NCBI GenBank assembly: GCA_937927435.1 | Contig: CALBDW010000046.1 | Coordinates: forward strand, 1-20,685 | Origin: an uncultured Bdellovibrionales bacterium | Lineage (GTDB): Bacteria; Bdellovibrionota; Bdellovibrionia; Bdellovibrionales; JAMPXM01 | Reading direction: 5' to 3' | Length of the DNA: 20,685 nucleotides | Part shown: positions 14,299 to 20,685 of the stretch, in pieces | Numbering within the stretch: position 1 is the stretch's first letter | Layout of the letters: each line of letters opens with the position of its first letter | The notes under the pieces: generated by a model | Databases searched by the model: none | Seen by the model: only the letters and a program-made list of their open reading frames with translations | Told to the model about the DNA's origin: nothing | Made by a program: the position numbers and the translations under genes

Positions 14299-14714
14299 CG
14301 GTTCGCAAAAAAGAAAAGGGTCGGATCCCTATCATCTCCAGCACGCGACTTTCGTGCATGACGACCACGTGAAAAGTCGATGTGCGAACCTACAAAACTC
14401 GGCCGCTCATCCGCCCTGCGCACCCAGCCGGGGCCCCATACCGGATCAATCGGAAAAACCGGACCAGTACCGGCGACCGGACTTCCTCGACGAGCCTTAC
14501 GTCCAATCGCAAAGCCTAAATCACGACCTTTATCGAGTATTCCCCGACTAAGATCGGTCGATTTTTTTAAAAACTGGTCTCGTAGACTTCACCTCTCTCG
14601 TGGTCTCTTGAACACCTCCAACGCTGCTTATTTTGTAAGCACCATGATCGGCCCGACGCGGACGTGGCGCCCGTTCGTGATTGCAAGGGCCATGAACGAC
14701 TTGAGGGGGTAGAA
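14299..14714. other. Long non-coding stretch with hairpins between glycosyltransferase and subtilisin genes
   Basis: No convincing gene is seen in these 416 bases. An imperfect dyad, CGACTTTCGTG (14346-14356) with CACGTGAAAAGTCG (about 14367-14380), can form an RNA stem with one bulge. A short stem CGAC/GTCG (14545-14560) is followed by seven Ts (14562-14568) and could be a weak plus-strand terminator. An open frame at 14354-14551 would give a 65-residue peptide but has no ribosome binding site. TTGAAC (14608-14613) with TATTTT 15 bases later is a poor promoter candidate for the protease gene. Confidence 0.35.
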
Positions 14715-16253
14715 GTGACTGCTAAAGTAAATTCATCGATAACCCGACTGGCCCTGAGTTCGGCTCTCGTCTTTCTCTGCGCCTGTAATAACTCCGGGTC
14801 CAGCAGTATCGGAAGCTGCGAAGCTCCGTTTATAAACAAAGTTCAACTACCTGAGCTTGCAAGGGTCGCGGCCGAATCAGGGCAAACTCCGCGCCTAGCT
14901 GCCGGAACGAAAGTGGTCGCCGTTCTTCGCGACGCCTGCACGGAACCCGGCGCCATCGCGTCGTCGATCCCTGACCGTTACGAAGGCGTCACCCGAAGCG
15001 GCGTGCGCTCATACGAATGGGAGATTCCGTACGCTGTCACCTTCGCCGAACTCGAAGAAATGGCGGAGAACGATCCTTGCGTACAGATGATCAGCGAAAG
15101 CGGAGAAATCGAATTGCCGAAGTCCGACGCCGGCATTTCTCTTCCGGCGTTTCTGCCCGACGATCCGAAGGTTCCGGACCAGAAACACCTGCAACCTCTC
15201 GGAACCTCGGAAGCCTTCGACATTTTCTTCGATCCCAAGAACGGCATCAAAGTTCCGACCGTTATCGCGATCGTGGATTCGGGCGTACGCCTCGATCACG
15301 AAGACCTCCACGAACGCCTCTGGATCAATGAAGACGAAATTCCCGGTAACGGTATCGACGACGACCAAAACGGGTACGTCGACGATTACTACGGTTACAA
15401 CTTCGCAAGCCGCATTCCCGACCCCTCCCCGCAGAAGTCGTCGGCGAACGGCTCCTGGCAGTGGGCTCATGGAACACGTGTGGCGGGACTTGCCGCCGCA
15501 ACGTCCGGTAATCGCATCGGTATCACGGGAATCGCTCCCAATGCCAAAATCATGGCTCTGAACGCGATGGGAACTTCGGCAGGCTTCAGCCAAGCCTCGC
15601 TCGCCAACGCCATCCGTTACGCCGTCGATAACGGCGCAAAGGTGATCAACCTCAGCCTTGGCGGCAACAGCGGGCAAACGGCGGACTTCAAACAAGCGAT
15701 CGAATACGCCATTCAAAACGGCGCCGTTGTTCTCGCGGCCGCCGGCAATGAAGGCTCTTCTATCGGAAGTTCGTATTCGGCGGCCGGACTCGCTCCGCTT
15801 TTTCAGGGCCTGATCTCCGTCGGAAACTACCAAGCCGCCAATTTCCAAAAAAGCTCGGGCTCCAATTACAGCACCACGTACGTGAAGCTCAGCGCACCGG
15901 GAACGTATGACAGCAGCACGTTGCTTCTGACGACTTCTTCCGAATCCGCGAGCGCATACTCGATGTTCTCGGGCACATCTGCTTCCGTTCCAGTGGCGGC
16001 AGGCGCGGCGGCCCTGGCCATCGGCCTTCTCGAGTCCCGCGGCTATCACGCTCCTCCCGCTGTGGTCGAAAGCCTGTTGCTTGAGTCGGCCCTCAAAATC
16101 GATGGGCTCAAGAGCTACTTTAAAGACGGAAACGCCCTCCATTTGGAATCGCTCGGCCAGCTGATCAATAAACGCTATCCGGCGATCGGGCTCCCGCCCA
16201 TTACCGGCGGCAACGGTAAACCTGTCACAGGTTCGAACCGGCCGTCGTGTTGA
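14715..16253 (+). CDS. Subtilisin-family (S8) serine protease, lipoprotein
   Basis: This encodes 512 residues. I chose GTG 14715-14717 because GAGGGGG lies six bases before it and it gives a compact signal ending FLCACNN, a lipobox-like site with C24 as the likely lipidated residue. Residues about 45-135 look like an inhibitor-type propeptide. The S8 triad is D188 in IAIVDSGVRLDHEDL, H252 in WAHGTRVAG and S422 in FSGTSASVP, with the oxyanion Asn N345 in AAAGNEGSS. The Asp/Gly-rich NGIDDDQNGYVDD stretch is common in exported bacterial S8 enzymes. Role: surface or periplasmic protein degradation; whether it helps feeding on other cells is speculation. Its end overlaps the convergent hydrolase gene by 29 bases. 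Confidence 0.92.
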   Translation: MTAKVNSSITRLALSSALVFLCACNNSGSSSIGSCEAPFINKVQLPELARVAAESGQTPRLAAGTKVVAVLRDACTEPGAIASSIPDRYEGVTRSGVRSYEWEIPYAVTFAELEEMAENDPCVQMISESGEIELPKSDAGISLPAFLPDDPKVPDQKHLQPLGTSEAFDIFFDPKNGIKVPTVIAIVDSGVRLDHEDLHERLWINEDEIPGNGIDDDQNGYVDDYYGYNFASRIPDPSPQKSSANGSWQWAHGTRVAGLAAATSGNRIGITGIAPNAKIMALNAMGTSAGFSQASLANAIRYAVDNGAKVINLSLGGNSGQTADFKQAIEYAIQNGAVVLAAAGNEGSSIGSSYSAAGLAPLFQGLISVGNYQAANFQKSSGSNYSTTYVKLSAPGTYDSSTLLLTTSSESASAYSMFSGTSASVPVAAGAAALAIGLLESRGYHAPPAVVESLLLESALKIDGLKSYFKDGNALHLESLGQLINKRYPAIGLPPITGGNGKPVTGSNRPSC

Positions 16254-16944
16254 GAGAAGAACCGGCCAGGAATTCGGCGATCCGCCGGGCGATCCGCGGG
16301 CGGTTCTCAACGAAGGAATGGTCGGTTTCGACAAGCTCAAAAACCGGTGGGCGCTTGAAATACTCAAGCGCCTTTAAAGCGTTTGCTTCGGGCGTGATCT
16401 CATCGTTTTTGGCCTGAAGAAAAAGAACAACGAGTTCTTTGGGAAGGCTCGCGACGAGATCATAAGGCGAGTTTTCGCTCGCAACCGTTGAGAGCTCAAG
16501 GGCAAGCTTTTCAATATCGCCAAGGTTCAAAAACGGATAGTCGCGTTGATAAGCTTTAAGCCCTTCGCGCGCCGCCTCCTCTCCGGGAAATTCCAAAAGA
16601 GGCGACATCAGGACTAATTTCTCCAGTCGGCTCGCGTAAATGCACGCCATTCTTAAAGCCAGATATCCGCCCCAACTGTGACCGATAAGACGGATTTTCG
16701 TGGCGGTCGACTCATTCAAAATCTCGTCGATTCGCGATTCGACCTCGCGGATACAGTTACGGAAGCTAAAGGTCCCGGGAGCCACACCTAAACCGGAATA
16801 CAAAAAGACTTCCGTTCGGTGCCCCGTGACTTGAGCAACGACTTCGGCGATCTCGCGGTTTTGCTTGGAATGGACGCCTGGAAACCCGTGCAACGAGATA
16901 TTGACGACACTCCCTTCTTTCGGACCGTACTTCAGGATTTCCAT
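16225..16944 (-). CDS. Small cytoplasmic alpha/beta hydrolase
   Basis: This encodes 239 residues; GGAGG is eight bases before ATG 16942-16944. No signal peptide is present. ISLHGFPGVHSKQN (16-29) supplies the HG oxyanion motif, GHSWGG (88-93) holds nucleophile S90, D181 lies in QAKNDEITP and H209 in VETDHSFVE, so the triad is complete. It matches the general esterase/peptidase-like group of alpha/beta hydrolases (as in monoacylglycerol lipase or proline iminopeptidase relatives), but the substrate cannot be told. Its last 29 bases overlap the 3' end of the subtilisin gene on the other strand. Its 5' side is divergent from the transglycosylase-like gene. Confidence 0.85.
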   Translation of the reverse strand: MEILKYGPKEGSVVNISLHGFPGVHSKQNREIAEVVAQVTGHRTEVFLYSGLGVAPGTFSFRNCIREVESRIDEILNESTATKIRLIGHSWGGYLALRMACIYASRLEKLVLMSPLLEFPGEEAAREGLKAYQRDYPFLNLGDIEKLALELSTVASENSPYDLVASLPKELVVLFLQAKNDEITPEANALKALEYFKRPPVFELVETDHSFVENRPRIARRIAEFLAGSSLNTTAGSNL

Positions 16945-17101
16945 GCGATAAACCTCCGAATCCAGGCGTCCTCCGAACCGATTTTTAAACTAGCATAATT
17001 CAAGGCCTATTTTCGACTTTCGTCGAACTTTTTGACAGTTCCGTCAGCAAATTCTGCGTGGACCACTTCAGAATGAGTCATTTTACGTCGATAAGTCCCA
17101 T

Positions 17102-18301
17102 ATGCTGAAGAAGATCATTCTGAGTACTTCGTCTTGGGCTCTTCTCGCTTTCATTCCCTTTTGGGCCTCGAACGCGCAAACGACGCCCGCTGCGCCACCT
17201 GCCGTGCCCGCAGCACCTGCGCCGTCAGCGGCCGCGCCCGGGACCCCAGCTGGCGCACGACCAATTGTGAGCCCGGTCAACACCGCAGGAGTTCCTGCGG
17301 CTCCCGTCCTTCCCGCGGCTTCAGACGGCGCTGAAGCGCCGGCGGGTACCGCGAATGCGGGAACGGTGTCCGCGACCAGCGGAACGTGTGTCGGGGTCAA
17401 CTGCGCAGCTACGATGGTGGCCCCACCGGCTGTGAACCCGGTCATTCAACCGGTGACGAACGCCTATGTGGCGCCCACCTCGAGTTTCAGCCCTGGATTT
17501 CTTCTCGGGCCGCTCGGGTTCAGCCTCGTTCAGATAAGCAACAGCATGTACGTACCGCCGAACATCGCCAACGCTCGCAATGCTCGGGAACTTCGCGACG
17601 CACTCGACCGCTACAACGATGAAAAAGGCTTTGAATACGACCCCGAGTTCCCAGAAGACGAAGCCAGGAGGACCGGTTACGACCTCTACAATCTTTCGAC
17701 ATCCGCGAAAGGCTGCCAACAATTCATCGACAAAGACGGTAGAATCGGGCCTTGGGGACGTACGGCGTTAGCCAAGATGAAGGAATATCCGGAAATTTTC
17801 CAAGAACACGTTCCAATGGACATGACTCGTTTCTGTCCGGCCTTCCCCTATATGAATCGGTCCGAGCGTCAACTCTTCTGGTTGTGGATTTTGGCTTCGA
17901 TGGCGGACGCGGAATCCAGCTGTAATCCGCAAGCACAGAGCCCCTACGGCGCTCTCGGCCTTTTTCAAATGGATCCGGCCGGCTGCCAGGTCGCAGGTGT
18001 GTACGTTACCTCTCGCGATCTTCTGGCACCGCATTCGAGCATCCGTTGCGCTGTTGCCCGTTTAGCGTATGAAATGAAAAACCGGAAGACGCTTCTTGCT
18101 AGACACTCGCGGGACAAAACGGGAACTTATTGGGCGGTCTTACGCGGCTACTCGGCTTCAGCTGTCGACCGCTCGGGCGCCATGAAAGCGATGGCTCTTT
18201 ACTCCAAGTATTCCAAATGTCGAATGAGCCCGGCTGAACTGAACGAATCGACCCCTGATGTTTACGACGCCCCATTCGAGGACGGGCACGTCGTACAATA
18301 A
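17102..18301 (+). CDS. Secreted lysozyme-fold/lytic-transglycosylase-like protein with Pro/Ala-rich linker
   Basis: This encodes 399 residues from ATG 17102-17104; no good ribosome binding site is visible, so the start is less sure, though the signal peptide (1-25, ending SNA) fits it. Residues about 27-115 are very rich in Pro, Ala, Gly and Thr and likely form a flexible linker. Near 258-295 lies LFWLWILASMADAESSC followed by NPQAQSPYGALGLFQM, which resembles the ExxxNP...G..GLFQ signature of SLT lysozyme-like transglycosylases; E271 would be the catalytic acid. Several cysteines (205, 245, 274, 295, 316) could form disulfides outside the cytoplasm. It probably cuts or binds peptidoglycan in the periplasm or outside. 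The remainder of the chain is unfamiliar to me. Confidence 0.78.
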   Translation: MLKKIILSTSSWALLAFIPFWASNAQTTPAAPPAVPAAPAPSAAAPGTPAGARPIVSPVNTAGVPAAPVLPAASDGAEAPAGTANAGTVSATSGTCVGVNCAATMVAPPAVNPVIQPVTNAYVAPTSSFSPGFLLGPLGFSLVQISNSMYVPPNIANARNARELRDALDRYNDEKGFEYDPEFPEDEARRTGYDLYNLSTSAKGCQQFIDKDGRIGPWGRTALAKMKEYPEIFQEHVPMDMTRFCPAFPYMNRSERQLFWLWILASMADAESSCNPQAQSPYGALGLFQMDPAGCQVAGVYVTSRDLLAPHSSIRCAVARLAYEMKNRKTLLARHSRDKTGTYWAVLRGYSASAVDRSGAMKAMALYSKYSKCRMSPAELNESTPDVYDAPFEDGHVVQ

Positions 18302-18316
18302 GTCAGTCTAAACCCG

Positions 18317-19357
18317 TTAGGCGATTTCGGTTTGGGCCGCGAGCCAGCGTTCGAGATCTTTGATTTCCGCTTCGTGCTGCGGGAGCTGTTGCAACGTTTC
18401 GCTTGCCGCCTCTTTGATTCCGCCACCGCTGAAACTCTTTCCGCCCAAAGCAGCTTGGAACGCTTCGATGAGATCCGGAAAAAGCACATCCGAATACACC
18501 TGCGCTTTTTGGATCCGGCCCTTATCCGCGTCGATGTAGACCTCGACGAAGCCCCAGCCGAAGTACTCGGCCATCTGATAGTGGAATTTGGGCGCCTGCC
18601 CGAAACGCCATTCCCACGAAGCGAACTTTTCGAACGATGTCTGCAGCGCCGGAAGCCCTTGCAGGTAATTCGGATCCAGCGTTTCGATCTCACACTCGGC
18701 GCCATGCCTCTCGAAAAACTCTTCGATGAGAGCTTTGGCGAGAACGTCGTGAACTAGGTCCTCGGCGATTTCGCTGAGATTCATCACTCGCGCACGGACC
18801 GATGCACGTCCCTTCGACTCGATCTTCTTCGGGTGCGGCGTCAAATAATTCGCCAGCCGCGTAAGATCCGTGCGGATCAAAAACGTCCCGTGATGGAAAG
18901 CCCGGTCTCGCGTTTCGCGGAAGGCGCTCCCGCTCACTTTACGGGGACCGTCATCAGCCATCACAACGATGTCGTTACGGCCCGAAGCCTGCGCCTCGAT
19001 CCCGAAACGCTTTAAGGCGTTGAGCAGGATTTCATTGTTCACCGACCGGTCGTATCCTTCGCGCGGCGACAGAAATGTGAAGCAGGTGTTCCCCAGATCG
19101 TGGAAGACCGCCCCACCACCACTCGTCCGGCGAGCGAGAAGAACCCCGTCTTGCTCCATTTTCGCCAGATTGCATTCAGACCACGGGTTCTGGCTGCGGC
19201 CGATGACGACCGTCTCCTGGTTCCGCCACAAGAACAGGGTCTGCGTATTCGGATCCAAATCGTTGAAAATCCACTCTTCCGTGGCGAGGTTGAACCAAGG
19301 GTTGTGCGTATTGGAAACCAAAACCCTGACTTTCGCTTTGCGCTCACCCGTCAGCAT
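18317..19357 (-). CDS. lplA: Lipoate-protein ligase A
   Basis: This encodes 346 residues; ATG 19355-19357 is preceded by AAGGGC at nine bases, better placed than the TTG two codons upstream. RRTSGGGAVFHDLGN (77-91) is the lipoyl-AMP and ATP binding motif, RKVSGSAFRE (139-148) has the catalytic Lys140, and HHGTFLI follows. The long C-terminal part (about 245-346) matches the accessory domain of full-length bacterial LplA, which is about 338 residues in E. coli. The enzyme joins free lipoate to the lipoyl domains of dehydrogenase complexes or to the H protein of glycine cleavage, using ATP. It follows an uncharacterised helical protein gene by a gap of about 12 bases, on one transcript. Confidence 0.93.
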   Translation of the reverse strand: MLTGERKAKVRVLVSNTHNPWFNLATEEWIFNDLDPNTQTLFLWRNQETVVIGRSQNPWSECNLAKMEQDGVLLARRTSGGGAVFHDLGNTCFTFLSPREGYDRSVNNEILLNALKRFGIEAQASGRNDIVVMADDGPRKVSGSAFRETRDRAFHHGTFLIRTDLTRLANYLTPHPKKIESKGRASVRARVMNLSEIAEDLVHDVLAKALIEEFFERHGAECEIETLDPNYLQGLPALQTSFEKFASWEWRFGQAPKFHYQMAEYFGWGFVEVYIDADKGRIQKAQVYSDVLFPDLIEAFQAALGGKSFSGGGIKEAASETLQQLPQHEAEIKDLERWLAAQTEIA

Positions 19358-19369
19358 AGACAAAAGCCC

Positions 19370-19801
19370 TTACGCATCTGTTACGAGAAGTTTTTGAACC
19401 TCAATATGTGCCATGACGGCCGCCGAATCGCGCTTCAAAGCCGCGCGATAACGGATCATGAATTCGGAGTCTTCCGGCCCCTGGAAAAGCGCACGAAACG
19501 AACTCAAGCATTCGCTCGCGTCGTCCAAAGTGGCGTTCTTGTTTTCGAGAATCTCGTCGATACGAATGATCCCTTCGGAAATCCGATGCAACCACTCGAA
19601 CCAGGGATCGTGCATGACCAGGTTAAGGACTTGGGATAAGGAAGGGATCGCTCCGTGCTTTTCCTCATAGCTCCGGCGTTCGCTGTCTAGCAGAACCTTA
19701 TGCAAACGCATAAGCTGCTTGTGCAGATCCATCAACCTCTGCCGTGCCGACGGGTGCAATGAAACGCGAATATCTCCGGGCTTGTCCGAGTGATCCGTCA
19801 A
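19370..19801 (-). CDS. Uncharacterised helical protein, first gene of the lplA operon
   Basis: This encodes 143 residues. The start is TTG 19799-19801, supported by an AAGGGG site six bases before it and by the absence of a nearby ATG with one. The chain is highly helical, with regular Leu/charged spacing (RLMDLHKQLMRLHKVLLDSE) and a WFEWLHRISEGIIRIDEILE segment; no transmembrane helix or signal peptide is seen. I believe similar short proteins occur in proteobacteria with DPWF and IDE motifs, but I do not know a function. It lies directly upstream of lipoate-protein ligase, and a strong-looking promoter precedes it. A link to lipoylation or stress response is possible only by neighbourhood. 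Confidence 0.78.
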   Translation of the reverse strand: MTDHSDKPGDIRVSLHPSARQRLMDLHKQLMRLHKVLLDSERRSYEEKHGAIPSLSQVLNLVMHDPWFEWLHRISEGIIRIDEILENKNATLDDASECLSSFRALFQGPEDSEFMIRYRAALKRDSAAVMAHIEVQKLLVTDA

Positions 19802-19828
19802 AGGTTTCCCCTTCCGTTATCCGTTGAA

Positions 19829-19849
19829 AGCGCCTTTATATACGGCGCT
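19829..19849. repeat. Inverted repeat around the -10 box, possible operator
   Basis: AGCGCC (19829-19834) and GGCGCT (19844-19849) are a perfect 6-bp inverted repeat with a 9-base AT-rich centre that contains the -10 box of the minus-strand promoter. A dimeric repressor bound here would block RNA polymerase. No regulator gene is seen next to it. Confidence 0.4.
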
Positions 19850-19866
19850 CCATTCGCCGCCGTCAA
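19837..19866 (-). promoter_or_regulatory. Sigma-70-like promoter of the helical-protein/lplA operon
   Basis: On the minus strand TTGACG (19861-19866) and TATATA (19837-19842) are separated by 18 bases, close to consensus, and lie about 36 bases before the TTG start at 19801. The leader includes the AAGGGG ribosome binding site. Confidence 0.55.
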
Positions 19867-20027
19867 GGATCCCAGGCGCTCCTCCAAGAGTGACTGACGA
19901 AAAAATTCACCCAGGCGAGTCTATCTCGCTTCAAACCGAAGCTGGCGACAGACCTAAGACCAATGCGCTCAAACGTGTCGCTTGCCAGGTCCCCTCGGCG
20001 AAGAGGAAGCTGTACCCAGAGGACTCT

Positions 20028-20685
20028 ATGCAGCGACAAGCGGCAGCTTCCGATATTCACGAGACGCAAAAAAGCACGAGATCGGCCGCGTCCTATTTAG
20101 TGACCCTGGGAATTCTCATGAGCCGCGTGCTCGGACTCGTGAGAGAGACCGTCTTCGCGCATTATCTCGGCAACTCGCCGGCCGCCGGGGCCTTTCGTGC
20201 CGCTTTGCGCATCCCGAACTTTCTTCAGAATCTCTTCGGCGAAGGTGTCCTTTCGGCCTCTTTCATCCCTGTCTACACGCGCCTACGAGCCGAAGGCGAC
20301 AGCGAAACCGCACGACGCTTGGCGGGCATCGTGGGAAGCATCTTGGCTCTGGCCGTCTCCCTCATGGTTCTGGCCGGAGTTCTCCTTTCACACGTACTTG
20401 TCGACCTGATCGCACCGGGCTTTGAAGGCGAGCTCCGCGAACTCACGATCCGCATTGTGCGCATCCTGTTTCCGGGCGTAGGCCTTCTGGTTCTTTCCGC
20501 TTGGTGTCTGGGAATTCTCAACAGCCATCGCCGCTTTTTCCTTTCGTACGTAGCGCCGGTCTTTTGGAACATCGCCCTTATCGCGACCCTCCTGCTGTTC
20601 GGTGAACGTTCGAGACAAGAGTTTCTCGTGATCGCGCTGGCCTGGGGCTCAGTCGTCGGTTCCGCCCTTCAATTCGGCGTGCAAC
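20028..20685 (+). CDS. murJ: Lipid II flippase MurJ (MviN), N-terminal part (cut by window edge)
   Basis: The frame opens at ATG 20028-20030 (AGAGGA five bases upstream) and runs 219 codons to the end of the window without a stop, so more than half the protein (normally about 510-540 residues) lies outside. After a short polar start, GILMSRVLGLVRETVFAHYLG, RIPNFLQNLFGEGVLSASFIP and LFPGVGLLVLSAWCLGILN are the first conserved helices of MurJ/MviN. MurJ carries lipid II across the inner membrane for peptidoglycan synthesis and is normally essential. The conserved SRVLGLVRE and NLFGEG motifs with arginines that line the cavity are intact. Confidence 0.95.
   Translation, partial: MQRQAAASDIHETQKSTRSAASYLVTLGILMSRVLGLVRETVFAHYLGNSPAAGAFRAALRIPNFLQNLFGEGVLSASFIPVYTRLRAEGDSETARRLAGIVGSILALAVSLMVLAGVLLSHVLVDLIAPGFEGELRELTIRIVRILFPGVGLLVLSAWCLGILNSHRRFFLSYVAPVFWNIALIATLLLFGERSRQEFLVIALAWGSVVGSALQFGVQ

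Noticed and set aside
14354..14551. 65-residue plus-strand frame before the protease gene
   Set aside because: No ribosome binding site and odd composition; the dyad around 14346-14380 better explains the region.
15009..16367. 452-residue open frame on the minus strand across the subtilisin gene
   Set aside because: It lies antisense to a gene with an intact S8 triad, is rich in Arg/Val/Asp in the pattern of a reverse-frame shadow, and has no recognisable motif.
17032..17037. TTGACA as a -35 box for the transglycosylase-like gene
   Set aside because: No acceptable -10 box is present 15 to 19 bases downstream.

Overview
The window is about 20.7 kb of dense, roughly 55% GC bacterial DNA. It holds 19 protein genes that I support, two of them cut by the window edges, and no rRNA, tRNA, CRISPR array or insertion sequence that I can recognise. 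The proteins point to a free-living Gram-negative bacterium: secreted proteins with signal peptides, lipoproteins, a SPOR-domain lipoprotein, a lytic-transglycosylase-like protein and the lipid II flippase MurJ. The mix of a secreted RCC1-repeat protein, a lipoprotein subtilisin, an MpaA-like carboxypeptidase and many small secreted proteins without known function would suit a Bdellovibrionota- or deltaproteobacteria-like lineage. That placement is inference and was not tested.

Layout, left to right. 1-376: start of a secreted RCC1-repeat protein (minus). 377-959: gene-poor stretch with no convincing gene. 960-1915: a MerC-type membrane protein followed by a one-helix membrane protein (minus pair). 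2138-3001: secreted M14/MpaA-like peptidase. 3017-4117: ZigA-like COG0523 GTPase without its CxCC motif. 4229-4981: SAM methyltransferase. 4985-5461: SPOR lipoprotein (minus); its probable intrinsic terminator lies inside the methyltransferase gene. 5623-6671: two tandem, translationally coupled pterin-synthase (PTPS/QueD) paralogs with different active sites. 6703-9234: a secreted alpha/beta hydrolase, a single-helix protein with an aromatic beta-strand-like tail, and a two-CBS-domain protein, all minus. 9362-11005: an enlarged adenosine-deaminase-like amidohydrolase. 11013-14286: a glycosyltransferase and a glycogen-debranching-type glucosidase that overlap (minus operon). 14299-14714: non-coding stretch with hairpins. 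14715-16253: subtilisin-family lipoprotein. 16225-16944: small alpha/beta hydrolase, convergent with and overlapping the protease gene. 17102-18301: secreted lysozyme/transglycosylase-fold protein. 18317-19801: an uncharacterised helical protein followed by lipoate-protein ligase, behind a good sigma-70-like promoter. 20028-end: murJ.

The genes do not form one large pathway. The recognisable modules are: alpha-glucan metabolism (glycosyltransferase plus debranching enzyme), pterin chemistry (PTPS pair), lipoylation (LplA plus partner), metal handling (MerC and ZigA-like GTPase) and envelope/peptidoglycan turnover (MpaA-like, SPOR, transglycosylase, MurJ). The strongest leads for something undescribed are the PTPS pair with divergent catalytic residues, the COG0523 protein missing its metal motif, and the 547-residue adenosine-deaminase relative with an Asp-to-Asn change at the active site.
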